Assembly (NCBI GenBank): GCA_905182985.1
Contig: CAJJDN010000011.1
Location: 328,390-392,389 of the forward strand
Length of the DNA: 64,000 nucleotides
Origin: Paramecium sonneborni
Taxonomy: Eukaryota; Ciliophora; Oligohymenophorea; Peniculida; Parameciidae
Direction: 5' to 3'
Every line of letters starts with the position of its first letter. Position 1 is the stretch's first letter. The notes below the pieces were generated by a model. That model did not search any database. It saw only the letters and a program-made list of their open reading frames with translations, and was not told the origin of the DNA. Made by a program: the position numbers and the translations under genes. Below are positions 11,839 through 25,503 of this stretch, piece after piece.

Positions 11839-13849
11839 TCATTTCTTTTTAATAAAAGGTCCTTTCTTTTATTATTATTGTTATTATTATTATTATTGTT
11901 CTTATTATTATTATTATTATTGAGGTTTTTATTATTATTATTATTCAACTTTAGGAGGTGCTTATTCTTATGCTTATTTAGATGGTTCATTTAATTATGG
12001 TTTTTCTTAAGCTTATGCAATTTTTTATCTTGCAATTTATTCAGTTTTATCTAAACCAAGTTTTACTAATTCTTATTCATCAGCAGGAAGAACCTAGAAT
12101 ATAAAAAGATTGAAAATACATTTTATAAACCAGCATAATTAGCCAATTTTTAAGCTTTTGGTACGATGTTAGATGAAAAGTCTTAGAAATCCAAAACATA
12201 GTTTTAGATTAAACCAAGACTATCATTCCAAGCTCTTTTAGGAAATTTCTAGAATCCTTCTTATTAGAATAATCTAGCAGAATGATTAACAAAAACTTTG
12301 CTAAATGCTAAAGGTGAAGCATTGTATAATTCTTCTACTAATTCAATTTCAGCTGATGCATCTCCTTCAAAATAATCTTTGTATTAAAGAACTAAATAAA
12401 TTATATAATAATAATATTACATCCTTCTTTAGCTGCAAGATTATAATAATTTTTTTCAGCCTCCAAAAGTGCAAATTCATTTTCAGAATTGACAGCAGTT
12501 TATAGATTTTTGAATACTGCAATATATTCAGGATCTTTAGTCATTCTTGCTAAATGTCTTTCAATTAATCTTTTTTCTCTAACTTAATAATCTTTAGTGC
12601 AATCAAATGCTAATCTGTATTTAAATCTCCATAATTTCTTTTCAAGTAATGAAGTTTAATCTTCTTCTGGATTATGAGTATAAGCTTCTTAGAAATCAAA
12701 TCTAAGTGGACTATATTTTGGATCAACTTAAGCAACAGCTTCATCAATTCTTTATTCAACTTATTCATCATCTTTATATAATTCTTAATCAGTTTCAAAG
12801 TAATCATTATATAATTATTCTTCTTCAGTAAGACCTCCATAGAAATAAGTATAATTATTTTCCCATCTTTCTTTTTATCTTAATCTCATTCTTCTTTCTC
12901 TTCTAGCATGATTTGCAAAATCAAGATATTCTCTCACATGAAATCTATTAACTTTTCTTTCTAATCTTTCTTAGATAGCTAAAACTTTTTCTGCTTCAAT
13001 AACAGCTGCATAAGTAGCCTTTTACATAGGTAATTTATATTTAGGATTTCTGTATACTCGTTCTTCATTATAACCTGCTTATTTTAATTGTTAATCAATA
13101 TATTTTAATTTATCTTCACCATGTTAGAATCTCCACATTCTATAAGCTGGATCAACAAGTAATCTATCATGTACATCGTTATCCATTGTTACCATAATGT
13201 TTTATTCATATAATGCACTTTCAAACAATGAAGCTTCTCTATGAGTCCACATTTTGAACATATTAATAGATTAAACATTTTCATTCTAAAATTAATTAAG
13301 TAATTTACATCCAATTCAAAAATATCAATAGGATGGAATGAATCTCTATAATAGGACATTTCTTCATCTTCCTATTATCTAAGTCTTACCAATTTAAAGA
13401 CTTATCCACACATTGGACATCTTTATAATGGACCTTCTCTAAGCATGAATAAATGAATTTCATGTTATTCATAATCATCTTCATTTTATAAACCTGTGCA
13501 TCCAACATATCTAAATGGTGTATCTGCAGTGAAAATTACACAAGGATTATCCACTGTACCAAAATTGACAGTTTAGATGTTATCTAAGTTATTATACACT
13601 TATAAATGGAATGGATTTCCAGAATAAGCAGCATAATATTCATGAAGCACTTCATCAAAAGCCTAATATGTTAAGTTAGGCGTCATTGAACTGTGAACAC
13701 CATCCTATCTAACATATGACCTTATATGTCTTATTGGAGCTGTGATCTTTTACTTAAACTATTAATATTACCACGCTTTTCAATGTTTTGAATGTATCTA
13801 AAACGTTGAAAGTTGACGAGAATGACTTCTTGCTTACTATTCTCAACAT
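11839..13849 (-). CDS. Cytochrome c oxidase subunit 5b-like protein with long C-terminal extension
   Basis: Five exons; introns 13747-13771, 13286-13308, 12392-12420 and 12094-12119; 635 aa. The N-terminus MLRIVSKKSFSSTFNVLDTF looks like a mitochondrial presequence. Residues about 110-160 carry the Cox5b zinc site: VGCTG, then GPLYRCPMCGQVFKLVR, closely matching the CPSCG..YKLV motif of Cox5b. The remaining about 450 residues are charged, mostly helical (RRERRMRLRQKERWE), far longer than the roughly 100-130 residues usual for Cox5b, and end in a Gln tract encoded largely by TAA codons followed by KKGPFIKKK. Ciliate respiratory complexes are known for large lineage-specific extensions, which fits. 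Acts in complex IV of the inner mitochondrial membrane. Confidence 0.8.
11866..11946 (-). repeat. TTA/TAA trinucleotide tract coding poly-Gln
   Basis: Runs of TTATTA on the plus strand, interrupted by TTG and a few other triplets, are TAA codons on the minus strand, in frame with the cytochrome oxidase gene below. In the ciliate code they encode a Gln tract with occasional CAA. In another frame the tract reads poly-Asn, which is the wrong frame. Confidence 0.85.
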
Positions 13850-14313
13850 ATTTAAATCTTTATTTTATTAATAAATATATATTATTATATCAGATTTTAA
13901 ATAGATATAAAAAAGGATCATCCTATCTTACTAAAATTGTTTAGTCTAAAATTTATTTACATATTCACAAACTCTTTGTATCTATATAAATATATTTTAT
14001 TATTAAAAAATTATTAAATACCATTCCCTTCTTATTTTCATTTATTAAAAAATCCTTCCAGAAGTAAGATTCTCTCAAAATGAATTTCACTTTAAAAGAA
14101 AATTTTTAAAAGTAATTATCATCGAATTAAGTATAATATAATAAATCTACAGAAATATTTTAAATTGTCCTTAAATTTCTTCTAAATTTGAATCCAGAAA
14201 GAAATAAATCTAGACATAATCATTTATTTTAAGTCATGAAATCAAATTACATATTTTAAATAATAATAATAAATTTGATATATTTACTGCATTATAATAA
14301 AACAATTTAAAAT
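13850..14313. other. Intergenic stretch with one doubtful plus-strand ORF
   Basis: About 460 bp. A plus-strand frame from ATG 14080 (MNFTLKENFQKQLSSNQVQ) is open for over 80 codons and runs into the 3' end of the next minus-strand gene. It has no introns or recognisable features, and chance frames of this size are expected when TGA is the only stop, so it is not called. Confidence 0.4.
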
Positions 14314-17300
14314 TCAATATTTTTTCTACTTTGGTACTAAGAATTTACCTTTTTTATTTTTTATCTTTAATTTTCCTTGCTCCTTATCCCTTACGAATGT
14401 ATCATTTGTCATTGGGGAATACTTTTTGGAAATATCTTTTAAGTATGCTTACTAATTGATATCATTTTAAATTTCATCTAAATTATTTCTGAAATCTAAT
14501 GATTTTGCTAACTCATATTCTAATATATTAATAAAAATTTACATTTTCTTGTTAATCCTTAATTTTAATAGATTTTTTCGTAATCAGTTTCTTCATTTTC
14601 AGGTAATTGATCAATCAAGTTTAAAATCTCCTCAGAAATTTAACCATCATTTTCCAAGGCCTTAAGCATTTCTACAGCTTTATCATTTGAAATTCCATTT
14701 TTGTGTAAAAGACTTACAAACTAAAAATAATCATATTTTATAATTTACTTCTTTTTCTAAATTTTAAAATCCAATATCCTTAATTGAAAATGAATCTAAA
14801 TCGTATTTTACAAATGGTTTCTCACTTTTAACAATATATCTTTTTTTTGCTAAATTATCAATAACAAAATCATATTTTTCAGAACCAATAGCAACAAAAT
14901 TATTTAAATCATTAACCATTTATTTAATATCAACTTCATTATCTGTAACTTCAAAAGTTTCCGTAGTTATTCCATGCTTGTCTAATGATATTAATTTTTA
15001 TGTATATGATTATTTAGAAAAGTCCTTAATTCTAGCAATCTAATCTTTTGTTATCATGCTCATTAAATGTTTTCTATTTGCCTCTTGTTATCGAATTAAA
15101 TCACGTGTTTCATCAGTAATATCAAACTCTTTAACATAATTTATGATTTTTTCATTCAAAAATTCATTTCCCTAATCATCTTTAGCAAGAGCCAAGCTTA
15201 CTTTTAATTGATCTTTATGATTCAAAGGATGGATAGCTATTAAACTTTCATTTTAAGAATCAAATCCCAATAACATTTTTCTAATATATTCCAAAAATTC
15301 TTCATGTTTCTATAAAGCTAATTTCTTTAAATAAACTGGATTAGTTATTGTGCTACTAAAATAACGTTTGAATTTTTTTTTCTTTAATGCAATTTTTGCC
15401 ATAGCCTCTTTTGAATCTCTATTTGCTTCTTCTTAAACATATTTACCTTTTTTTTTAATTGCAGAAAATATTTCTCCAATTCTTTTAAATTACATATCAA
15501 CTGATGCTGCATACATAGCACCTTAACTCATCATTTTAGAAGATTTTGAAATATACTTTTTCATATTAACCTCTTTTTGTTAATAACTACTTAATACTCT
15601 AGTTTACAATAGAGATAATAATGTATCATCTGATTTCTCAACATTCTTCTCTAAATTTCTTGATATAGTATCAGGTAAAAAAATTGTTTAATATTTTTTG
15701 ACTAATTTATCTGCATATTCTGTTTCTCTCAATTTTAATGATTATGCTCTATCCTTGATAGCATCAACAAAATTTTGATATTATTCATTTTGAATAGATA
15801 AATCAAATTTTCTTCCAGGTTTAGCTTCAGGTACAACTGCTACACTATCTTCAAAAGATGCTAAAGATTCAGAAAAACTATTATTCTCAACAAACTTTTT
15901 ATATTCATCAGTTTTATTTAATTCAGAATAAGCTTTTTATTTAACTTTTTCTTTTTTCTCTTCAAGATTTTTTTAATAAGTATTTTCATTAGTTTAAATT
16001 GCTTCTATTGTTTAATCTCTAATTTAAGAAATTTAATTCCTAAATTTTTCAAGTTATTTAAGATTATAAATTAAATCAATTTAATACAATTCTAAATCTT
16101 CCCAAGATTTCATAGCTCTTAATTTAGGATATGCCAAATTTTCAATTCTAAATTTACCACCATATTTTTCTTGATTACTATGAGTTGTATTTTCAGGATA
16201 AAAATTAGGTGTATTCAAAAGAGGTAATGGTAATACAGATAAATCTTAAGAACCTGCAGCATTAATAGCATATAATGCTCTTTAAGCCATAGCTTTACTT
16301 GAAAATGTACAAACACAATATCCTCTATTTTTATAAGTTTTAGCATATAATTAATATTGTAGATTTTCTTTTGGAGCTTCTACGTTTATTTATGGAATCC
16401 ATAATTTTTTATAATCTTCTTTAATATTGGAGGGAACCTTTAGACACTTAATAGTTTTTTGATTTAGTAATCTAAAAAGTCTAAATTAATCTTATTTTTA
16501 ATCTTTTTATTATTGATATTCAAATAAAGTCAACTCAAGATTTGGATCATAATACTCAGGAACTAAGATTTACTAAATAAATTCTTACAATTTTTATAAA
16601 GTTATTCAAATTGTTCAAAATTAGGATAGAATTCAATTTCTGTTTATCCTGTTTATACATTAAGGATTTCTAATTTACATGGTTCAGTTAAGGTATGAAT
16701 GATATCTTCATAAAGTGGAAGATCAGGATTTTCAATTTCTAAAGGAACGACAGCATTTAAGACTCTTCCATATTATCCAACAGTATGTAATACATCTTAA
16801 AGTGAAAGAGTTTTATTAATGTTAGTAATTACAACTGTTCTATTGAATGGAGATTCTTCTCCAGTATTGTGAAGAGATTTGCATTCTTATAAAATTCCAT
16901 TGAATTTGGTAAGATGTAATTATGATTTATATTATTCAGCTTAATTTTAAAAAGTGAGAGTAGCATAAGCATTCATATTAAGGGAGCAAGTGTGAAGTTG
17001 AACTTAAACTTATTATTAAGTTTGAGAGTAAACAAAATCCTAAATTTCTTTGATGGTAACATTAATAGGAATATTAATTAACAATAATTGATTCTCTGTT
17101 AGATTGTCGCAAGTGAGTTTAGGTTTGTATGATTACATGGCATCAACAGTAAATATATCATCCTCTTCAATTTCTTTTAAAGCAAACTTTTAATGCTTTA
17201 AGGATTCTGTTTCTCTAATTTATTAGAGTTAATCAAAAGTGGAAAAGATCCTATCAGTTTACTTAAATTCAGGATGATCTGGGGAAAGTATTTATATTTC

Positions 17301-17495
17301 TGAAGGCTCTTACTAATGAGAAATATAGTCTATTTAAATAGATGCTTGTTAATATTTCTCATAATTAGGGCCTAGAAGTTATTATATATTTGGTTTAGGA
17401 AGTTGTGATTTAAGCAAGTTAATTTGATGATTGTAGTCTAGAAGATCAACTATTGGCCACTTGGAGAAGTGATACACTCTCTTAAATTTAAGCAT
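14314..17495 (-). CDS. Large RRM-like protein, probably mitochondrial
   Basis: Four exons; introns 16563-16588, 14721-14748 and 14520-14542; 1,034 aa. The N-terminus MLKFKRVYHFSKWPIVDLL is basic and aromatic, presequence-like. Residues about 130-260 contain two stretches with RRM-like spacing: NQLLLINIPINVTIKEIQDF and RTVVITNINKTLSLQDVLHT, each beginning a beta-alpha unit. A central region has LPLLNTPNFYPENTTHSNQE, and the C-terminal about 500 residues are helical and Lys/Glu-rich. I do not recognise the family; a ciliate-specific mitochondrial ribosome or RNA-processing component is a plausible inference, not shown. It starts 22 bp downstream of the WD40 gene stop on the same strand. Confidence 0.75.
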
Positions 17496-17517
17496 AAATT
17501 ATTTGTGGATATATAAC

Positions 17518-19076
17518 TCAAATATTAAACTTGAATAACTTGACAGACAAATCTGAACTAGCTGTGCAAAGGATTCCATTGTAATACTTTATTTTGTATA
17601 TACGATCATTATGAACAGGAATCTCTGATGTCACTTTCCTTAAAACAGGATTAATGAATTAGAGATATCCTTATTCATCCCCCCCTACAATAAGTTCATC
17701 ATTAATAAATTATAATGATTCTAATTCTGCTCTTTCTAATTTCTAAATATTATAACACTAAATTAATACAATAACATAAATAAATTAAAGGTTAATATCC
17801 CAGATGTTTATTTTACGATCATCTCCGCATGAATATATATATTAGTCAATTAAGATAGCATTTACACATCCAGAATGTTTTTTTTACTTATTTTCAATTT
17901 TCATATGGCTGAGCGACCAGAGAATCAATTAACCGCCTTCATCTCCTGAAACTATTAAGTTCTTTTTGCTAGCTAAAGTATATACACAATTTTCATGTCC
18001 ATGTAATACTACAAGAGCATTCTTTTAAGAGGGATCCCATAAACGCAAAGTTCCATCTGTAGAACAAGTTATAAGATAATTGAATTTATCATTATATACA
18101 ATTCTAACTACATAAGATTCATGTCCTTTTAAAGTGTTAACACATTCCCAAAGACTAGATTAAAATGCATTAGTTGATTAAGTTTGAATAAATTGAGAAA
18201 ATATTTTAATGGTCTTATCATCAGAACAACTTGCAAATTTATTATCAGGAATTAGTGTAAGATCTTATACCCAATTAATATGATCTCTCAGAACTTGTAT
18301 ACATTAAAAAGTGTTCTAATTCCATATTTTAATAGTTTTATCTCTTGATGACGTTGCATAATCTCCATTATGAAGTTTAATCACACATCTCACTACATTT
18401 TCATGTCCATTTAGAGTAGTTAATAATTAAACAGATTCTTCTTATTAATGTTCACTGGCTTTACGAGTTTTGATGTCAAAAAGGTGTTCAGCATCATTCT
18501 TTAATTTTTCAACCTACAATTTGAGTTTTTCATTGAGAGCAAGCAACTTTGTTAATATCGTTTCTTCTACATAAGAAAGTTATATCTATTCATCAAAAAA
18601 GTTTATTGGATTCAAGTAGTAGTTTTTAAGTATTGGAATATGTTAAAAGTAATTATTTTCATTAATATTTATTAAAGTTTGGTAATTTTAGTTGAGTTCA
18701 TCAATATTTATTTTTTCTATCAAATATTATTTAATATCATATTCTAATTGATTAAAAATTTGATGAACTTACTGTCTCATCTCTTAGATGTTTTTAAATA
18801 CAATGTCAAACTTATCCTTCTATTTTTCAACTTTACAATCCGCCTTAATCTTAGCTTAGACTTCTTTAAATAACTAATAAATAGTAATCTCTTTGTGAGA
18901 AGAATCGTGACTAGACAGACATGACTGACACAATTTTAATTAATCACAACCAGCTATTTTATTTTATAAATAAATTTACATTTTAAACAAACTTTTATTA
19001 TGTCCTTGCTATGTTGAGTACATTATAATTGTTCATTTTCTGTATCAGTGATGTCTAAATCTTTGAATGAATGCAT
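17518..19076 (-). CDS. B-box zinc finger / WD40-repeat protein
   Basis: Two exons, intron 18954-18979 (26 nt); about 510 aa. A possible further 33-nt intron lies near 17745-17785. The N-terminus has a B-box-like zinc-binding pattern: CTQHSKDI...CLKSGC followed by LCQSCLSSHDSSHKE. A coiled-coil stretch (about 60-190) with KIKADCKVEKQKDKFD follows, then at least six WD40 repeats, for example LNGHENVVRCVIKLHNGDYA with SSRDKTIKIWN, LRDHINWVQDL, LKGHESYVVRI, and SGDEGGQLILWS. The B-box, coiled coil and WD40 order is common in ciliate gene families; the propeller is a protein-interaction platform. Specific partners are unknown. Confidence 0.85.
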
Positions 19077-19234
19077 TTAATTTTATTTAAAATCTATTTT
19101 ATTATAATTATCATTTGTTTGCGGGTGTGACAAATGTCTTGGATATTCTCAATAAATCACATTCTTTTCTTGTTGTTTCTTAAATTATGTTAAAAAATGT
19201 ATTTTCCATAATCAAATCTGTTAACTCTATAAAC

Positions 19235-22200
19235 TCATCTTCTAAAAACATAGTCTTATAGTCTTTGTAATCCCTTTGAATAGATCTAAATTAATTATAA
19301 TATATTTTACAAATCCTCCTATTTAAGTTCATCTCCTTTTTATTATTATTATTCAGGTTGATAAAGTGTAATTGGTTATTAATCTAATGCTCTTAAGATT
19401 TAATCAGTATGTGAATCAGTCAATATTTCTGTAATTATTTAACCTAATAATTATTAAAATGGATGAGCCATAGCATTATGTATTGGTGGTGGTGGTTACT
19501 TAAAAGAATTTACTAATTCAACATTCAAACTTGATTTTTTTTTTATTCTTAAAAATAAGGTTTCTTTATCAACTGTTATTGCTTATGAATTTTAACTAAC
19601 CTATGAAGTATTAATTTGTTAGTTTTTATTTTCCCAACTTATAGTGCATTCACATTCTCCTTCATAAACAGATGGAGTTGATGCGGTTGTTAATGTTAAT
19701 TTAAGTTCAATAAATGATTATGCTTCTAATTCACCTTAAATAGGTTCAATCAAAAATTCATCACCACAACACAATCCTGGTCTATTATTTGAAAGTGTAA
19801 ATTATGAAACACCAAAATCAAATGTAAATTTACGATCATTTGATTAATTATATAAAATTATCATTCTATGTGCTGATTTTAAAGGTAATAATTCTCCAAA
19901 ATCTATTTCTTCCAATGAAAAGAATACTTTTGAACCTATTGGAGATTAATGTGATCTTTATCTAGGAATTTCTATAGCTTATTTCTAAGTCTATTTTTTA
20001 GGTTAATTAGCATATCCAGTTCCTTAAATAGCTAATTTAACAGGTTAAATTACTTTAACCATATCAGATACTTCAACCAACAATTCAAAATTATATGATT
20101 TTTATTCTAATGGTCTAAATTGACAATATAAATATTGTTTCTCATTTGGTAATAGGGAACCTTGAGGATTCTGAATATCAAATACATTAAATTAAGAATC
20201 AATTATTTCACCATCTATATCTATTTCTTTTACTATTGTTTTATATTAAACTTTAGAACTTCCTACATTCTAAATTTCTATAGGATATTTAACTGGTTAT
20301 AATAAACCAACTGGAGTATCAGGCAATTCAAAACTATTTTTTTTAACTGCTAATCTACCTTCTAATGGAGCCAATGTTGTTCCTTTTAAATTAAGCACTA
20401 ATGGTTTGCCATTCAAAATTTATAAAACTACTCTTAAAAAATGACTTTCATTTGAAATTCCTTTTGATTTAAGTTCTTCATCTAAATTACAAGGAGTATA
20501 TATCAATTCAATATCTCTAAAACATTTTGGTGGAATTACACCACCTTTAGGTTTAATTTAAAATATATTTTTTTCTAGAATTGCTTTTTCAAATGTATCT
20601 TCTTCTGAAGGTTCTCCTGGATCTGCCCATGGTTCTAATTCTATTTAATGATCTGAAGGTAATTTAAATTACCACTCTAAATCAGTTCCACCAATATTCT
20701 ATATTGTTATTACTATTTTTCTTGATTTTACTTATGGTTTAGATGGTAAATATCCAAAATTCCAATCATAACTTCTTAATCTCTTTTATAACTATTATGC
20801 TTAATCAAATGTTAATTATTCTATTTTTAAAAACTTCTATTCATCTTCATTTAAATCTTTTCCTAATTCTGTATTTATTTAATTAATTTAAAAGTTTTCC
20901 CATAATGTTGCAACACTTATTGAATCATTTCTTACATCAGCAATTTTTAATAAAGGATAATTTCCTTTTGCTTTTATTTCTAATTTACATTTCTAGGATA
21001 TTATTTTCTTATTTTAAAAATTAGGACCTTTAGGAGCTTTAGGATTTTTTTCTGTTGCAATAACATCTAAAACTAAGTCAAATTCACAAACTTCTATAGG
21101 ATTGAACATTATTCCTATATCCAATTTTGAATTAGCTGCAATAATTCCATTCTATAAATCTAAAGTAAAAGATCTGTTTATAAGTGCTATCATTTTTTAA
21201 TCAAATTTCTCTTTTTCCTTACTTTTTGGTCTTAAAACCAATTCAATATAAAATGTACAAGGTGAATTATTAATTAGTGTTGCATATTTTTTTGTATTGA
21301 AATTAACCTTAATTATATTAAAATCAATTTGATCAACATTTAAATGAAGATTTCCATCTGTTCCTTGTCCAAATATTTCAAATTAATATGACAATTCTAT
21401 AGGTTTTCTTTATTCAAGTGGAAAATCTTAATTTCCAGAACCTGGAATATGATAACCAATAAGATTTTAATTATCTGCTAAAATTTCAGTAGCTGTCATA
21501 GGTACTTTAATTTTATATTTTTTATTTCTTTTATAAGGAATGAATTAACAATCTAAATGTAAAACTTCATTTGGTTTTATTTAACCAGAAGAAGGTTCAA
21601 TATATAATTCATTTTAATTTTTTTCTGGAACATCAATTGAATAACTCATAGGTACTCTTGATTCATTATGAACAGTTATTTTTTATCTAGAATATACTCC
21701 AACAAAAGAAGGAGGAAAGAAAACCTTACCATCATTTTATAATTTGAGTGAAGGAGTAGAACAATATCCTATAGCCTAAAGAGTAATTTAATTAGAAGAT
21801 TAATGATTCATATGACATATAAGAGTTTAATTATAAGCCTTATTTTCAATTGGAACAAATTCAACTAGTAACATTTAAGATGATTTTCCAAATACCAAAC
21901 CTTAATTAGGATATACCCTAAAAGTCTTTGTTGGATCAGGACTAAAATTAAAATATATTGGAGTGTCTGATTTATTGATAAATTCTACTGTTTAATAGAC
22001 AGATTCCTCAATTGTACATGGAGGAAAATACAATTTATTTGATGGTCGAAGTTCTATTATTGGAATATAAGGTTAAGAATTTATTCCAAAAGAATGCCCT
22101 ACACATCCAATCTAACCACTAAATGTTGGTATCATTTCTTTAGAAGCAAAATCAACTGTATTTTTTTAAATTGTTACTCCTGTTTATGATAATTTCAAAT

Positions 22201-23752
22201 TTGCATTTTATCCAAAAGATTCATTTAAGATTGAACCTTTACTATTTTTTACTTAATCTAATATTTTTTTAGTTAATTTTGGATTATATTTTATTGCAAA
22301 AAATTGAATATATTGAAAATAGTAATATGATGATTTTGTAGGTCTAAAACTAACCTAGAATCTGCATTTAGAATTTGCTTAAGCTGATTAAGTTTCAGGA
22401 TATACTGTAAAAACAGGTACTTTTTCACCATTTATTGTTGGATGAGTTTAAATAGTCCAAAAAATTGTCAATTTACAATTTAATCTATTATGTAATTCTA
22501 TATCTCTAGCACTACTTTATTGTTAACATTCAACATAGCTAAAATCTATAAAATCTTCAGAAAATTTAATTAATCTATTATCAGAAGATGGTGGAAGCAT
22601 CAATTCTTTAAATAAAACTGTTTAGTTAGGATTTTCTTGCCATTCTCCTTAAAGATTACTTTAATTTTGTTAATTGATTTTCATCAAATAAGAATTTTCC
22701 ATATATCTAAAATCTACTTCACTTAATTTTCCTTGTATCACTCTTCTTCTAAAATTATCTACATGTTATTAAAGTAATGGTATTGGTTTTATTAAAAGAT
22801 CATAACAAGTACCAATTAAATCAACAAATTTAATTTGATTACTTGCTATACAATAAATTCTTTCATAGTAATTAATTGTATTTTTTGGAGTAAAAGAGAT
22901 TATAATTCTATCAAAACTCTTGCTTTGTATTTATCCTCTTATCTTATTAAATGCAAAGATATTATTAAGATCTGTGTAAAACTAATAAGTAGTTGGAAGA
23001 TCAGAATCATTATGAATTGTTAATAATTTAGTTGCTTAATTACCTATTTTAATTTCTCCAAAATTAATAGATTATTCACTTAAATAAACTGCATGTTCTA
23101 ATGCTTATCCTACACATTCAAAAGTTAATTCATTTCCTCCTTAACATATTACTTTAAATCTAATAACAGAGACATTAAGTATTTTTGGTTAATAAGTGAC
23201 CTTTATTAAAAAAGTACTTTTTTGAGGAATGGTTCCAGAATAATAATCTAAATTAAATGCATTATCTTTGAATTCATCATCGATTATTTTTTAAATTTGA
23301 AATTGAGCTGTAACTTCTGATTAGTTCTTGATTGTGATTTCTTTAGATACAGTCTTTCCAATTAGCAAGCTTTCAAAATTAAGTTTTTTTGTATTTAATT
23401 GTAAAAATGGATATTTACCTATGCCTGATACTTTTATCACTCTTGCCTATTCATATTAAATATGCAAAATTATAGATGCTACAACAACTTCAGCTTAAAC
23501 TGGGGCATAAGTCAATGTAAAATTAATTCTTGCTCCAGGAGCTATTTATCCTCTAATTAATTAATGTTAAGCTTACCTATCAGGAGTTATCTTGAATTTT
23601 TAGAATTCGAAATGAAACTAGACAGGATACTCATTTGGATTTTCCATCATAAAAGATAAATTAGATGATAATGTCACTGCTGTAAATCCAATATCGAGGG
23701 CAAGAGGGATATTTGTCAATATCAACTGATGTTCTGCTTATTTTTTTTTCAT
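19235..23752 (-). CDS. CFAP65: CFAP65-like ciliary ASH/MSP-domain protein
   Basis: One uninterrupted reading frame of 1,505 codons; I checked phase at five positions (near 20627, 20900, 22457, 22841 and both ends) and it does not shift, so no intron is apparent. Many immunoglobulin-like ASH/MSP modules recur: INFGEIKIGNQATKLLTIHN, QFHFEFQ, SFRPTKSSYYFQ, QFIPYKRNKKYK. The segment WNFGYLPSKPQVKSRKIVIT followed by LEWQFKLPSDHQIELEPWAD matches the human CFAP65 block with LPSDQRI and LWAE, and GNYPLLKIADVR precedes it as in CFAP65. CFAP65 is a central-apparatus (C2a) component needed for motile cilia. The C-terminus is Pro then Gln-rich (FKQPPPPIHN; EQQQQK). Confidence 0.88.
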
Positions 23753-23954
23753 TATTTTAACAATTATATATATTTAATTGTCTTTTTATTTTAATTAATT
23801 TCTAAAAATGTTTACTATAATTTTTTATTTAAGATTCAAGGGTCTCTGTTTATGTGATTTATACAATTGTAATTTATGAAATAAATTAATTTATATAAGA
23901 AATTAAAGATATAGTAATTTTTATTATACATGAGAGAGGATTGTTTAATTATCA

Positions 23955-25277
23955 TCATCTTATATCTAATCTTATAGAATCCAGTTTAGATTGATTAACA
24001 AAATTAGAATTTTTATTTTTAGAGGGAAACAACTTCCAAAATCTAAGAGTTTCATCTCCACTTCCTGTAACAATATTTTCTCCATCTGGACTTAAAGATA
24101 AATATAAAACTCTAAAAGTATGACCATATAAAGTTGCAATCCTTTCTATTTTTGGCATTTTCCAAACAGCAACTTAATTAAGAGAATAGCTAGAATATAT
24201 AAATAAAATAATACCCATGTGAAGTGACTAATTCATTAGTATTAGTAGACCATTTCATATTACAAATTTAACTACCAGTATCTACACTATTTTAGAGTTA
24301 TCCATTAGATATATTCCAGAATTTTAAACATTTATCTGTGGTTCCACCTCCACTACAGAGAATGTTTGTTTGATGAGGAGACCATGCTAGAGCTTTAACT
24401 GCTGCGACATGTTCTTTAAATACATACATTGATTAATTTGGCATTTTTATTGATTGTATCATAACATTATTATCGTTACCTCCAGAAGCCAAAAACTATT
24501 CATTTGGACTCCATTATAATCCACAAACTTCTTATTTATGACTTTAAAATTATAATTCATAATCATTATTTGTTCTAATATCTTAGAACAATATATTTTT
24601 ATCTCTACTTCCACTTGTTATGTTAAATCCATTCCAATCTAAACAACCTACTCTCAAATTATGATTTTCATAAGTTTTTAATATCTTTGCTTTAACAATA
24701 TCATAAATTCTAACTGAACCTGTATCATCTCCTATAGCGATGATTTCACTTCTATCGCACCATTTAACACTACTAATACAAACAGGAGCTTCAATTTCTA
24801 ATAATTATGTAGTTTCATTAGTTATAGCATTCCATGTATATACTGAATTTCCTAAACCAACTCCAATCTAATTGCTCATACTCCAATCTATAAGTTGATT
24901 ATAAAAATCATCTTTCAATTTAGGAGCATCCAAAATCTTATAAGGTGTCTTTGCTATTTTTCTTACAGGAGAAGGACATTCATTCTCAAAAATATAAGGT
25001 TTATATTTTGATGGTTGTCTTTGATAGACAAATAAACTTGATTAAGATTTGTTTTCCATTAATTTCTATTTTAATAAACTATTGTATTTTGCTTAACAAT
25101 TCTCTACTCTCAATTATTCATTAAGATCAAGTTCTTTTAATGATTCATTCTTCTAATCCTCTACCATATGTATTTGATAATCACTTAAATTGACTTTCTC
25201 TGGAACTAATCTGACATTCTTACATACTCATACCTATCAAAATGCTTACCCTTTGATGTCGATCGTTGTCTTAACAT
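23955..25277 (-). CDS. CDC20/FZR1 family APC/C activator, WD40 protein
   Basis: Three exons; introns 25227-25249 and 24190-24214; 424 aa. Diagnostic motifs: RKIAKTPYKILDAPKLKDDF followed by DWSMSNQIGVGLGNSVYTWN, the block that opens the CDC20/CDH1 propeller; seven WD repeats including SGSRDKNILFQDIR, WSPNEQFLASGGNDNNVMI, and GHTFRVLYLSLSPDGENIV; and a C-terminal Ile-Arg tail (LDIR, stop), which binds APC3. The N-terminal extension is short, and the C-box region is only weakly conserved (VRLVPEK where DRFIPSR is usual). The APC/C activator recruits cyclins and other substrates for ubiquitylation. CDC20 versus FZR1 is not resolved. The start depends on the first 23-nt intron. Confidence 0.92.
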
Positions 25278-25503
25278 TAATATATTAACGGATATATTTT
25301 ATATATTTTTAATTTGTTTATATATTTTAACACATATTTATTCATGTATAGGTTAGTTGTATTTTAATATTATTTTAACCCCCATCCTATAAATTATTTA
25401 TTAACTTTTCATACCCTTTAACATTTTTTATTTTACACTGATCTCATTAATTTATTAAAATAAATTTCATTTGGTCATCTAAATTAAAAAATAGATACAC
25501 ACT
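25278..25503. promoter_or_regulatory. Divergent intergenic region
   Basis: About 226 bp between the divergent CDC20-family gene and the small gene at 25504. A+T-rich with no obvious repeated motif. It must contain both upstream regions if both genes are expressed. Confidence 0.35.

Noticed and set aside
11784..11990. Poly-Asn minus-strand ORF
   Set aside because: Wrong frame of the TTA repeat; in the gene's frame it is poly-Gln continuing the cytochrome oxidase-like protein.
14080..14320. Plus-strand ORF starting MNFTLKENF
   Set aside because: Runs without a stop into the antisense of the next gene's 3' end; no independent support.
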